Of a stretch of DNA of 64,000 nucleotides, positions 8,157 through 16,865 are shown piece after piece. This stretch comes from Methanocella conradii HZ254 (lineage in GTDB: Archaea; Halobacteriota; Methanocellia; Methanocellales; Methanocellaceae). The notes under the pieces are model-generated. The model searched no databases. It was not told where the DNA came from and saw nothing but the letters and a program-made list of their open reading frames with translations. The translations under genes were made by a program, and so were the position numbers. Position 1 is the stretch's first letter. Every line of letters begins with the position of its first letter. The DNA lies in the NCBI RefSeq assembly GCF_000251105.1, contig NC_017034.1, positions 2,232,001 to 2,296,000 on the forward strand. Reading direction: 5' to 3'.

Positions 8157-8534
8157 ATGAACAATAGATACGCCCCTGGCGAAGAGATATGGGGCCTTGA
8201 AGTAAGTCTGGACGTTCATGGCTGTAATGATAGGATAGACAATGCAGAAGCGTTAAAGGAATACGTGATCGAGCTTTGTAGCTTGATTAAGATGAAAAGA
8301 TATGGGCCTTGCTACGTGGAGCGTTTTGGCGCCCCTGGCACAGCCCTGGAGGGGTTGTCAATGTTCCAGTTCATAGAGACATCCTGTATAAGCGGACATT
8401 TCTCACCCTCCACGAGGAGCGCATACATTAATGTTTTTAGCTGCTCGGATTTCGACCCTGAGGCCGTAAAAAAGTTTACAGAAAAATTTTTTGGCGCCCA
8501 CGATAGCAGGATGCTGGTGAATCCCCGCAAGTAG
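8157..8534 (+). CDS. S-adenosylmethionine decarboxylase-like protein
   Basis: A 125-aa protein resembling the small SpeD-type AdoMet decarboxylase: GLEVSLDVHGCNDRIDN at the start, and YINVFSCSDFDPEAVKKF matching the family's AVDIFTCG-DxDP region with its conserved Cys. The processing site is atypical: canonical proteins have ESH at the serine that becomes pyruvoyl, whereas this has ETSCISGHFS. Self-cleavage at the neighbouring Ser is possible, or the protein may be a non-polyamine paralogue. It stands alone just after the palindromic element. Confidence 0.6.
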   Translation: MNNRYAPGEEIWGLEVSLDVHGCNDRIDNAEALKEYVIELCSLIKMKRYGPCYVERFGAPGTALEGLSMFQFIETSCISGHFSPSTRSAYINVFSCSDFDPEAVKKFTEKFFGAHDSRMLVNPRK

Positions 8535-8611
8535 GGGCTCTCCCTCTTCATTTTTTAAGTGGTAAAGCTACTACCGCAATGATTATTTAAGGACCACACA
8601 TCTTATCCACT

Positions 8612-9952
8612 ATGATCCGCCTGGCGTATGATAAGGGCACCATTCTCGTGTATGGCAACGTCCGGGTGCCCGGCTCCGTGTGGGATACGAGGGCTGGGGC
8701 ATATCGCGCGCCGGCTTACTTATACAAAGATATCAGGGCGTACGGGGAGTCCTCCGGGTTCACGTTTCGGGATGACGTTCTAGATTTAGTGCCCTCCCCC
8801 GAGCTAAAGATGAGAACGGTTTTACGGGACTACCAGGAGCGGGCGGTATCCGCATGGGACAGGGCCGGGAGGTGGGGGGTGGTCGTCCTGCCGACGGGGG
8901 CGGGCAAGACGCATGTTGCCATGAAGGCCATCTCCATGGCTAATCCCGCAATCGTGGTCGTCCCCACCCTTGACCTTCTGGCGCAGTGGAAGGAACGCCT
9001 TGAGGATGAGTTTGGCATCGACGTGGGCGTTTATAGCGGCGATGAGCATAGCCTTGGCCCCGTTACGGTGGCTACATACGATACTGCGTACATAAGGGCG
9101 GCTGAGCTAGGAAACAGGTTCTTGCTTGCCGTTTTTGACGAGGTACATCATCTGCCATCTACGGGCTATTCGACGATTGCTGAGATGTTCGCCTGCCCGG
9201 CCAGGCTGGGCCTGACAGCCACCTATGAGCGGGAAGATGGGCGGCACTCGGAGCTGCCCCGGCTCGTTGGCGGCAAGGTGTTTGAAAAAAGCGTGGAAAG
9301 CCTGAAAGGGGAGCATCTTGCGCCCTTTGAGCTTAAAAGGATTTACGTGAGGCTAACTCCGGAGGAAGAGGCACAATACCAAAAAGATATGGAGATTTAT
9401 AAGAATTACCTAAAAGAGAATCATATAATCCTTCGTACGCCACGTGATTTTGAGAGGCTGGTCATGCGGAGCGGGCGGGATAGGCATGCTAGAGAGGCGA
9501 TCCTGGCCCGGCACCGTGCGCGGGCGGTCGCGCTCAACTCTTCTTCAAAGCTGGAGGCGCTTGCCGACGTGCTACGGAAGCACTCCGGGGACAAGGTGCT
9601 CATCTTCACGGAGCACAACGAGCTCGTATATCGCATCTCGAGGCAATTCCTCATCCCGTTTATAACCTATAAGACCGGAGGGGAGGAGCGTTCCCGCAAC
9701 CTGGCGGAGTTCAAGGCAGGCAATTACCGGGCGCTGGTCACCTCGAAAGTCCTGGATGAGGGGGTGGACGTCCCCGACGCCAGCGTGGGCATCATCCTGA
9801 GCGGCAGCGGCAGCAAGAGGGAGTTCGTCCAGAGGCTGGGCCGCATCTTAAGAAAAAAGGGGGATAAGAAGGCCGTCCTGTACGAGATAATATCGGGCAG
9901 CACCAGCGAGGTCAAAACCTCATATAGGCGGCACAGGGGAGTTGATAAGTAG
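8612..9952 (+). CDS. xpb: XPB-type DNA helicase
   Basis: A 446-aa superfamily 2 helicase of the archaeal XPB group. Walker A is LPTGAGKT (93-100), Walker B is DEVH (176-179), followed by LTATYERED, the motif GGEERSRNLAEFKAG and QRLGRILRKKG in the second domain. The N-terminal damage-recognition domain (residues 1-65) precedes the helicase core. Its stop overlaps the GTG of the Bax1 gene (TAGTG), the standard archaeal XPB-Bax1 pairing in which helicase and nuclease act together in nucleotide excision repair. Confidence 0.92.
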   Translation: MIRLAYDKGTILVYGNVRVPGSVWDTRAGAYRAPAYLYKDIRAYGESSGFTFRDDVLDLVPSPELKMRTVLRDYQERAVSAWDRAGRWGVVVLPTGAGKTHVAMKAISMANPAIVVVPTLDLLAQWKERLEDEFGIDVGVYSGDEHSLGPVTVATYDTAYIRAAELGNRFLLAVFDEVHHLPSTGYSTIAEMFACPARLGLTATYEREDGRHSELPRLVGGKVFEKSVESLKGEHLAPFELKRIYVRLTPEEEAQYQKDMEIYKNYLKENHIILRTPRDFERLVMRSGRDRHAREAILARHRARAVALNSSSKLEALADVLRKHSGDKVLIFTEHNELVYRISRQFLIPFITYKTGGEERSRNLAEFKAGNYRALVTSKVLDEGVDVPDASVGIILSGSGSKREFVQRLGRILRKKGDKKAVLYEIISGSTSEVKTSYRRHRGVDK

Positions 9953-11517
9953 TGCTAAGCGCCGACCTTTTGAGGACGAGGGTGAGGGGAGACCGTATCA
10001 CGCCCATCTTCGTGGAGATGGAGGATGATAGCCTTTCCCTGGCCGAGGACATCATAAGGGCCTTTACGGACCACACGGGAAGAAAGCTCGGCGAGCTTTA
10101 CGATATCCTTGAGGAGATGGAGGACCAGGGCTTTGATTACCGGCTTGTCAGAGGGCTTGTGGCGCTGGTGGAGCGAAGGTGTACCTTGAAGGTCGAGTCT
10201 TCGGCATCCCCTGAAATGGTCAGGCGTGAGGCCTTTATGGCGGCCGGAGGCCCGGTCCTTACGGATGATGAGCGCCAGAAGGCGATAGCCCGGGTTGCCA
10301 CGAAGCTGGGGCTTTCCCCTGATGCGGTCGAGGCGTCGATGTTCGCCGACCTTGAGAGCGAGCTGGTCATAGGCGAGCTTTCTCCGCCAAAGCCATTAGA
10401 CCTCCTAAAGGAGTATAACCTATCGCTGGCCCAGGCCATGCTTTTCAAGGCGACCGAGCTGAGGTTTCGTGCCTCTGCAAAGCATAAGGGTGTATTGAGG
10501 GCCGTCAAGCGGCTCGGCCTCATGTATTCGGCTAGCCATGATGGCGATAGGCTTGATATCGCCATAGATGGCCCAATGTCTGCCATCAAGTCTACTGAGC
10601 GCTATGGCACCTCGCTTGCGAAGCTTTTGCCCTTCATCGTGGCGTCGCCAGGCTGGAGCGTGGAAGCCTCAATAGTCAGGAAAGACTTCAGCGGCAATCC
10701 CAGGCTTTACCGCTTCAGCATGGAAGAGCGGACTCACGGGCACCTTTTCGGGCTGGCATTTAACGAAACGGTGGAGTTTGACAGCGAGCCCGAGGACCGC
10801 TTCTACGAGTCGTTCAGGAACGCGGGCACCGGCTGGCAAATAACCAGAGAGCCCGAGCCGCTGATAGCCGGTAAATACCTCTACATACCGGACTTCTTGC
10901 TTGAAAAGGATAATACAAAGGTCTACGTGGAAATCGCAGGCTTCTGGACGGCCGAGTACCTTAAGAGAAAGGTAGCAAAGCTAGCTGAGCTAAAGGACGT
11001 AAACCTCATCGTGCTGGCAAGCACCCGTGAGTCCTGCGACGCCTTCAAGAAAGTTACAGAAAACGTCATTCTCTTCGACCGAAAGATACCGCTCAGGGAA
11101 GTGCTGGACAGGCTAAAGGCATGGGACGAGATAAAAATAGCCGAGGGCGTAAGCAAGCTTGAAAGTGTGGGCCTTAAGCTTAATGGGGATATAGTCCGCC
11201 TGGAGGACGTCGCGGCCAGGGCTGGGGTCGGCGTTGATTCAGTAAAACGTTACGCTGAAAGGTGCGAGATTCCCGGGTATAGGCTGGCTGGAGACGACCT
11301 GCTTTCTACGGGTGTTATCGATGCCCTTGAAAGGCTGATGCCCGCCACAATGCGCTATTCAGAGGCGTGCGGGCTTATCCGCTCAAAAGGCATAAGGTCG
11401 GCAGACCCCGTGCTAAAGATGCTTGGATATACGGTTCAGTGGAGCGGCCTGGATCCAGAAAATGCCATGATCTATAAAAAATCCGAGCCTATTGGCTCGA
11501 GCTCTCCAAAAACTTGA
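9952..11517 (+). CDS. bax1: Bax1 nuclease (DUF790), XPB partner
   Basis: A 521-aa DUF790 protein starting at a GTG that overlaps the xpb stop. The opening MLSADLLRTRVRGDRITPIF and the nuclease region IPDFLLEKDNTKVYVEIAGFW, a PD-(D/E)XK-like pattern with D and E-x-A residues, match Bax1. Bax1 binds XPB and cleaves near the unwound bubble. The last ~110 residues include a probable helix-turn-helix (VRLEDVAARAGVGVDSVKRY) that is longer than the usual Bax1 end. Its 3' end overlaps hisS by 29 bases on the opposite strand. Confidence 0.88.
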   Translation: MLSADLLRTRVRGDRITPIFVEMEDDSLSLAEDIIRAFTDHTGRKLGELYDILEEMEDQGFDYRLVRGLVALVERRCTLKVESSASPEMVRREAFMAAGGPVLTDDERQKAIARVATKLGLSPDAVEASMFADLESELVIGELSPPKPLDLLKEYNLSLAQAMLFKATELRFRASAKHKGVLRAVKRLGLMYSASHDGDRLDIAIDGPMSAIKSTERYGTSLAKLLPFIVASPGWSVEASIVRKDFSGNPRLYRFSMEERTHGHLFGLAFNETVEFDSEPEDRFYESFRNAGTGWQITREPEPLIAGKYLYIPDFLLEKDNTKVYVEIAGFWTAEYLKRKVAKLAELKDVNLIVLASTRESCDAFKKVTENVILFDRKIPLREVLDRLKAWDEIKIAEGVSKLESVGLKLNGDIVRLEDVAARAGVGVDSVKRYAERCEIPGYRLAGDDLLSTGVIDALERLMPATMRYSEACGLIRSKGIRSADPVLKMLGYTVQWSGLDPENAMIYKKSEPIGSSSPKT

Positions 11518-12784
11518 TGACCTCTATGGTCTCCTGCCCTCCAGTCTCCATGTCCTTGATGGAGACCTTGCCCTCCGCCATCTCCTTCTCGCCGAGGATG
11601 AGCACGTGCTTCGCCCCAATGCTGTTGGCGTACCTCATCTGGTTGCTGAAGCTGCGGCTCAGGAGGTCGGTCTCCACGATGTAGCCCCTATCGCGAAGCG
11701 CCTGCGCAAGGAAAATGGCCGTCTCCATAAACTTGGGGGACGTGGTTAGAACGAAGTAGTCTGTGGCTATCTTTTCTTCCGGCCACACTCCGGCGCGCCT
11801 CATCAGGATTTCGAGGACGGCGTCGCCCATGCCGAATCCGACCGCGGGCATCGGCTCCCCGCCGAAGAGCTCGATGATGTTATCGTAGCGGCCCCCGCCA
11901 AATATGGCCCTCAGCTCGCCCTTCGTGTCGTAGCACTCGAACACCGTGCCAGTATAGTAGGCCAGGCCCCGGATGACCGACGGGTCGAGCTCGCAGTACT
12001 GCTCCATCCGGTACATGGCCATGAGGTCCGCAAGCCTCTCAAGGCTCTCAAAGCCCTCCAGCGTGGCCTTATTCTCAAGCGATACGAGGCCTTTAAGCCT
12101 CTGGAGGGATTCGGCGAGCGGCCCCCGCGAGTCCAGTATGGCTAAAAGCCGGCCCACCTTGAGGTCGTCCAGGCCTGCGGATAAGAGCATATCCTTAAAC
12201 TCGGGCTCGCTAACCTTATAGCGCTTATCGATGGCCGCAAAGACCGCCCCCTTATTCTCTATGCCCATATCGTCAAGAACGCCATGCATCAGCCTCCTGT
12301 CGCTAACCTTAAAGATGAAGTTGCCCTCGAGGCCGAGCTTCAGCATCAATCCTATGCCCACGGCGAGCACCTCGGCGTCCGCCTCGGGGCCGGGCACCCC
12401 AAATATGTCCACGTTAAGCTGGTAGAACTCCCTGAGCCTTCCGGCCTGGGGCTCCTCATAGCGCCACATCTTGGGCATCGAAAACCACTTGATGGGCCGC
12501 TTCAGGGACTTCTCCCTCTCGACCACCATGCGGGCCACTGTGGGCGTAAGCTCCGGTATCAGGGTGACCTCCCTGTTGCCCCTATCGGCGAAGCTAAAGG
12601 TCTGCGTCAATATCTCCTCGCCGCTCTTTATCCTGTACAGCTCGAGGGACTCGACGCTGGGGGCATCGATCTCCCTGAAGCCGTACTTTTGCACCTCCTT
12701 GAATATTTTGTCCAGCACCTTACGGCGGGCGGCCATCTCTTCTGGATAGAAGTCTCGAAAACCCCTCAGCGATTGGAATCTCAT
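11489..12784 (-). CDS. hisS: Histidyl-tRNA synthetase
   Basis: Class II aminoacyl-tRNA synthetase of 431 aa. Motif 1 lies at the N-terminus after GFRDFYPEEM; motif 2 is FSMPKMWRYEEPQAGRLREF; the histidine-specific block is GLAYYTGTVFE; motif 3 is AVGFGMGDAVLEIL; a C-terminal anticodon-binding domain follows. ATG 12784 is preferred over an upstream in-frame GTG at 12793, because every homologue-like feature begins at MRFQSLRGFRD. It is the last gene of the argC-argJ operon, nine bases after argJ. Confidence 0.95.
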   Translation of the reverse strand: MRFQSLRGFRDFYPEEMAARRKVLDKIFKEVQKYGFREIDAPSVESLELYRIKSGEEILTQTFSFADRGNREVTLIPELTPTVARMVVEREKSLKRPIKWFSMPKMWRYEEPQAGRLREFYQLNVDIFGVPGPEADAEVLAVGIGLMLKLGLEGNFIFKVSDRRLMHGVLDDMGIENKGAVFAAIDKRYKVSEPEFKDMLLSAGLDDLKVGRLLAILDSRGPLAESLQRLKGLVSLENKATLEGFESLERLADLMAMYRMEQYCELDPSVIRGLAYYTGTVFECYDTKGELRAIFGGGRYDNIIELFGGEPMPAVGFGMGDAVLEILMRRAGVWPEEKIATDYFVLTTSPKFMETAIFLAQALRDRGYIVETDLLSRSFSNQMRYANSIGAKHVLILGEKEMAEGKVSIKDMETGGQETIEVIKFLESSSQ

Positions 12785-12793
12785 GAAAACCAC

Positions 12794-13975
12794 TTATGTC
12801 GTGTACGAGGCGTTGATGTCTACATACTTGTGAGTCAGGTCGCAGCCCCATGCCGTGGCCTTCGCCCTGCCAAGGCCAAGATTAACGGTGACGTAGAGCG
12901 TGTCTCCGCCCATGATGGCCTTGGCCCTGGCCAGCGTGGCCTCATCGCTCCTTGGCATGCCATCCTCCACAAGGGCAACGGCGTCTTTGCCATTCGAAAA
13001 CGTTAGCGTAACCCTGGCGGGGTCCACGTCGCAGGAAGAGTAGCCAACGGCACAGACAGCCCGGCCCCAGTTGGGGTCCATGCCATATACGGCCGACTTG
13101 AATAATGGCGAGCGCACGATAGCCTTGGCCGCCTTCCTCGCATCCTTCAGGCTCCTCGCGCCCTCGACGGTAGCCTCTATGAGCTTTGTCGCCCCCTCGC
13201 CATCCCTGGCTATCTGCTTCGCTATCTCCATGCAAACCTTATCCAGGCCCTCCTGAAACTCCTTCATCCCCGGCCTTCCACCCTGCCCGGTGGCTATGAG
13301 CGTGACGGTATCGTTAGTGCTCGTGTCCCCGTCCACTACGACCATGTTGTAGCTCTTATCGACTGAGCGCTTGAGGCACCTCTGCAGCTCTTCTCGCGAA
13401 ATATCCGCATCAGTAAATATAAACGAGAGCATGGTACCCATGTTGGGCTCTATCATGCCCGAGCCCTTGGCGATTGCGCCAATCCTCACGCCACTCTCGA
13501 GCTCCACGGCGAAAGACTTGGGCACAAGGTCGGTGGTCATGACCGCCTTATTCGCGGCAAGGCTACACTCCGGCGTGCTGCCAAGCCTCTCAAACACCTC
13601 GTCAAAATGCCCTCTTATCCACTGCATGTTTAAGGGCCGTCCGATGACGCCCGTGGATGCCACGCCAATGGTGCTCGGCTCCACGCCAAGGCGCCTTGCA
13701 AGCAGGCCCGCCATCTCCCTGGCATCCTTTATCCCCTGCTCATGCGTAAAGGCGTTAGCCCCGCCGCTATTGGCGATTATCCCGTTAAACAGCCTGCCGC
13801 TCGACTTCAGGTGCTCCTGCGTTACGAGCACCGGCGCCGCCTTGACCCTATTCAAAGTAAAGACGGCCGCAGCAGGCCCTTTTGCCAGCATGACGGCCAG
13901 GCCCATCTTGCCTTCCTTTATGCCATACGCCCTGACGCCCCTGACGGCGCATATGCCACCTTCAACAGCCTTCAT
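12794..13975 (-). CDS. argJ: Glutamate N-acetyltransferase (ArgJ)
   Basis: A 393-aa ArgJ, which moves the acetyl group from N-acetylornithine to glutamate in arginine biosynthesis and may also use acetyl-CoA. The self-cleavage site IAKGSGMIEPNMGTMLSF places the catalytic threonine at the GTM position, and VVVDGDTSTNDTV is the second conserved block. The ATG overlaps the CBS-protein stop (ATGA), so it is translated as part of the ribL-argC-CBS-argJ-hisS string. Whether it is mono- or bifunctional cannot be told from sequence. Confidence 0.93.
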   Translation of the reverse strand: MKAVEGGICAVRGVRAYGIKEGKMGLAVMLAKGPAAAVFTLNRVKAAPVLVTQEHLKSSGRLFNGIIANSGGANAFTHEQGIKDAREMAGLLARRLGVEPSTIGVASTGVIGRPLNMQWIRGHFDEVFERLGSTPECSLAANKAVMTTDLVPKSFAVELESGVRIGAIAKGSGMIEPNMGTMLSFIFTDADISREELQRCLKRSVDKSYNMVVVDGDTSTNDTVTLIATGQGGRPGMKEFQEGLDKVCMEIAKQIARDGEGATKLIEATVEGARSLKDARKAAKAIVRSPLFKSAVYGMDPNWGRAVCAVGYSSCDVDPARVTLTFSNGKDAVALVEDGMPRSDEATLARAKAIMGGDTLYVTVNLGLGRAKATAWGCDLTHKYVDINASYTT

Positions 13976-14451
13976 TTATGCCTTGTTCCTCCAAGCCCGT
14001 GGATGATATCGTCACGGGTGATGATGCCCACCAGCTTCCCATCCTTAAGGACTACCAGCCTATTAACCTTGTGCTTCACCATGAGGGCGGCCGCGTCCTC
14101 TATATCATCGTCGGGAGAGGTCCACAGTACGTCCCTCCTCATGATGCTCTCCACCGTCTGCACGCCAGCGTCCTCGACGGACTTCTGCAGCCGCCTCAAT
14201 TGCATCAACTCCTTAAGCGGTATTTCGAGTAAGACCTCCAGGGGGCTTGGTAGCCAAAGCGTGCCGGATGGCTGGGGAACCGCAAGCAGGCGCATTATAT
14301 CTGCCTCGGTTACCATGCCGACCACCTTGCCCCCCTCGACGACAGGCAAGCCGCTGATGTCCTTTTCGCTCATCAGCTTTACGACGCTCGCCACGTTGTC
14401 GGACGGCTTACAGGTTATGACATCTTTTGTCATCACGTCGGAGACTTTCAT
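13972..14451 (-). CDS. Two-CBS-domain protein
   Basis: A 159-aa protein made of a pair of CBS domains: VSDVMTKDVITCKPSDNVAS...LPVVEGGKVVGMVTEADI and VESIMRRDVLWTSPDDDIED...RLVVLKDGKLVGIITRDDII. CBS pairs bind adenine nucleotides or AdoMet and act as energy or metabolite sensors. I start at ATG 14451, preceded by GAGGGA; an ATG at 14463 overlapping the argC stop (ATGA) is the alternative. Its place between argC and argJ suggests a regulatory role in arginine synthesis, which is inference. Confidence 0.82.
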   Translation of the reverse strand: MKVSDVMTKDVITCKPSDNVASVVKLMSEKDISGLPVVEGGKVVGMVTEADIMRLLAVPQPSGTLWLPSPLEVLLEIPLKELMQLRRLQKSVEDAGVQTVESIMRRDVLWTSPDDDIEDAAALMVKHKVNRLVVLKDGKLVGIITRDDIIHGLGGTRHK

Positions 14452-14459
14452 AGGATCCC

Positions 14460-15467
14460 TCATGGTGGAAGCCCGCTCATCCATATTCCCGTCCTCTCAT
14501 CCAGCCCATACATTATATTCATATTCTGGATGGCCTGGCCGGCCGCCCCCTTCACCATGTTGTCTATGGCCGAGACCACGACTATGCGGTCGGTGCCCTC
14601 GTCTACCTCGAAAGAGATGTCGCAAAAGTTGGAGCCCCTCACGTTGGCGAGGGATGGCTTGTTCATGCGGACGAAGGGCTTATCGGCGTAGAACTCCTCG
14701 TAGATGGATTGCACTTCTTCCGTAGCCATAGGCCGGTTCACGAACACGTGGGCGGTGGTCAATATGCCCCTCACCGAGGGTATGACGTGTGGCGTAAAGC
14801 TGAACCTCGCGTTGGGGCTTAGCGCTCCCAGCTCCTGCTCTATCTCCGCCTTGTGGCGGTGGGTAGTAATGTTATAGGCCCTGATATTCTCGGCCACGTT
14901 GGGGTAGTGGGTGGTCTCGCTGGGCTCCTGGCCCGCCCCTGAGATACCCGATTTTGAGTCGAACACTATCCTCTCCACGACGCCAGCCCTGACCAGCGGT
15001 GCGCCAGCAAGTATCGCTCCCGTGGGATAGCAGCCGGGATTGCCAACTACGGTAGCGTTCTTTATCTCTTCAGCGTGAAGCTCCGGCAGGCCATAGACGT
15101 TCGGCCTGGGGTCAAGGTGCTTCTTTTTATACACCCTTTCAAAAACCTCTGCAGGAAGCCTATAATCGGCGCTCAGGTCGATTACGCGCAGCCCGGCGTC
15201 CACCAGGCCGGGCACCACGCTCATCGCAGCGCCATGCGGCACAGCCGTAAAGACGACATCACACTTATCCCCTATCGCCGCCGGGTCTAAATCCTCAAAC
15301 CTCAAGTCCATTAAACCTTTCAGGTTGGGGTGTATTGCCTCTAGAGGCTTTCCAGCCTGGCTCCTGGACGTCACTACCGTCACCTCTGCCATGGGGTGCA
15401 TGCACAGGAGCCTGAGCAGTTCGCCACCGGTATAGCCGGTGCCGCCGATAATGCCTACTCTTATCAT
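14460..15467 (-). CDS. argC: N-acetyl-gamma-glutamyl-phosphate reductase
   Basis: A 335-aa NADP-dependent reductase converting N-acetylglutamyl phosphate to the semialdehyde in arginine synthesis. The nucleotide-binding start is VGIIGGTGYTGGELLRLL; the catalytic cysteine is in VVGNPGCYPTGAILA; the substrate region KSGISGAGQEP is conserved. ATG 15467 with GGTGGAG seven bases upstream is better than the extended frame to 15494, which would overlap ribL. Part of the six-gene minus-strand operon. Confidence 0.94.
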   Translation of the reverse strand: MIRVGIIGGTGYTGGELLRLLCMHPMAEVTVVTSRSQAGKPLEAIHPNLKGLMDLRFEDLDPAAIGDKCDVVFTAVPHGAAMSVVPGLVDAGLRVIDLSADYRLPAEVFERVYKKKHLDPRPNVYGLPELHAEEIKNATVVGNPGCYPTGAILAGAPLVRAGVVERIVFDSKSGISGAGQEPSETTHYPNVAENIRAYNITTHRHKAEIEQELGALSPNARFSFTPHVIPSVRGILTTAHVFVNRPMATEEVQSIYEEFYADKPFVRMNKPSLANVRGSNFCDISFEVDEGTDRIVVVSAIDNMVKGAAGQAIQNMNIMYGLDERTGIWMSGLPP

Positions 15468-15487
15468 GTATGACTCCACCAATGAGA

Positions 15488-15913
15488 TTAGCAATCACTT
15501 TCTTTTATCTTTTGCCTGATGTGCCGGCTTGACGCGTATGGGGACGGGTCGCATTTAGTGATGCGCACCACCTTTGCTTTCAGCCCCCTCTCGGCCAGTT
15601 GCCTTTGTAGCTGTTCCTCATCCCAGTGCTGGTTGAAGCCCAGCGCTATTATATCAGGGCATATCTCCCGTATGGGCGCGAACATGTCCTCCTCGCTGCC
15701 CAGCATGGCGTGGTCGACGCACTTTAGTGCCCGCACCATGAATAGCCTCTGGCCTTCGGGGATGAGCGGCTTTCGCTTATGCTTTATCGTGCTATCCCTT
15801 GCCACGATTACGTATAATTCGTCGCCCAGCCTCCTCGCCTCATTTAAATAAAGAACGTGGCCCGGGTGTAGGATGTCAAACGTGCCGGTGGCGACCACCC
15901 TGGTCATCCTCAC
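15488..15913 (-). CDS. ribL: FAD synthetase, RibL type (cytidylyltransferase fold)
   Basis: A 141-aa nucleotidyltransferase. GTFDILHPGHVLYL carries the HxGH signature, and DPSPYASSRHIRQKI supplies the C-terminal S-S-R motif. Archaeal RibL (first shown for MJ1179) transfers AMP to FMN to make FAD; related glycerol-3-phosphate cytidylyltransferases have the same fold, so substrate assignment rests on the archaeal family. The ATG overlaps the upstream JAMM gene stop, and argC follows after about 20 bases. Confidence 0.85.
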   Translation of the reverse strand: MRMTRVVATGTFDILHPGHVLYLNEARRLGDELYVIVARDSTIKHKRKPLIPEGQRLFMVRALKCVDHAMLGSEEDMFAPIREICPDIIALGFNQHWDEEQLQRQLAERGLKAKVVRITKCDPSPYASSRHIRQKIKESDC

Positions 15914-16296
15914 GCCTCCACCACTGGCAGGTTCACTCGCTCGCCCGATGGGCTATAGCATGCCCAGTCCATCTCCGTGTATGGATAGGCGACGATTATA
16001 TTATAATAGCCCTTGGCGCCGAACATGCATATATCCGCTTCAGAAAACCTAAGGTCATGCACGGGATGGCTATGGACCGATCCCACTATTGAGATGTCCA
16101 GGGGCATCATGTCGAGCAGCATGCGCGCCGAGCCCTCGTCCGAGGTGGTGCCCGGCACCAGCAATACCTCTGTAATAAGGCGGCCATCCGACCGCAACAG
16201 CCCCGCGAACTCTTTTGGGTGGGTGGACTTGCACGCCTCAAGTATAAGCCTTAAAGCGTCTCTAGCAATCCCGGCCACCCTTTTACTGTATCCCAT
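15910..16296 (-). CDS. JAMM/MPN+ metalloprotease
   Basis: A 128-aa JAMM domain protein. The zinc and catalytic residues are visible as the early Glu in HPKEFAGLL, then SVHSHPVHDLRFSEADI (H-S-H-P-x7-S-x2-D). Archaeal JAMM proteins remove ubiquitin-like SAMP modifiers or related small proteins. I start at ATG 16296 with GTGAT just upstream; an in-frame GTG at 16305 would overlap that signal. It is the first gene of the operon leading through ribL to hisS; a TATA-like GTTATAAT lies just ahead. Confidence 0.85.
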   Translation of the reverse strand: MGYSKRVAGIARDALRLILEACKSTHPKEFAGLLRSDGRLITEVLLVPGTTSDEGSARMLLDMMPLDISIVGSVHSHPVHDLRFSEADICMFGAKGYYNIIVAYPYTEMDWACYSPSGERVNLPVVEA

Positions 16297-16439
16297 GTTA
16301 ATCACATTATAACGGGGTTTTACGACTATCTACTTTTCGTAGCTATGGCCACCTTTAATGGTTAATTGTTAAAAGGGAAAGTTTATGTATATTTAGTTCA
16401 TTTATAATTAATGTAAGATTAATAAGGGGCTGGATTGGA

Positions 16440-16829
16440 ATGGATAGCTTGTTTATCGTAGATGATAACATCGAGCTGCTCTGCCTGTATAGGAAGGTTC
16501 TCTCTATTTGCGGTAAGTATGATATTGCGGGCATGGCGGGTAGCGGACGGGATGCCATCGATAAGTATAAAAAGATGGCGAAGAGGCCTGATTTGGTTTT
16601 AATGGACGTGAACATGCCCGACATTGACGGAATAACGGTGGCGAAGGAGATCCGGCGATACGATAGCGATGCCAGGATTATGCTCATCACAGCAGAGCTT
16701 ATAAGTAACTCGGACCTGCCTTCCGAGATATCTGACGTGCCCATCCTGAGGAAGCCGTTTTCCATAGGGGATTTTATGTACGCCATAGGGAGGGCGCTCA
16801 ATGGAAAGAAGGGCACTCATATTTTTTAG
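16440..16829 (+). CDS. Stand-alone response regulator receiver domain
   Basis: A 129-aa CheY-like receiver. The acidic pair DD follows FIV near the N-terminus, the phospho-acceptor aspartate lies in LVLMDVNMPDIDG, the conserved Thr/Ser in MLITAEL and the Lys in ILRKPFS. There is no output domain, so it probably works by protein contact or as a phosphorelay intermediate. It is divergent from the JAMM operon, and no kinase gene is adjacent; the two PAS kinases at 35-37 kb also lack receivers and could be partners, but that is speculative. Confidence 0.88.
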   Translation: MDSLFIVDDNIELLCLYRKVLSICGKYDIAGMAGSGRDAIDKYKKMAKRPDLVLMDVNMPDIDGITVAKEIRRYDSDARIMLITAELISNSDLPSEISDVPILRKPFSIGDFMYAIGRALNGKKGTHIF

Positions 16830-16865
16830 ACACTTTAATTATGTGTGCACGTAATATTATCGATT

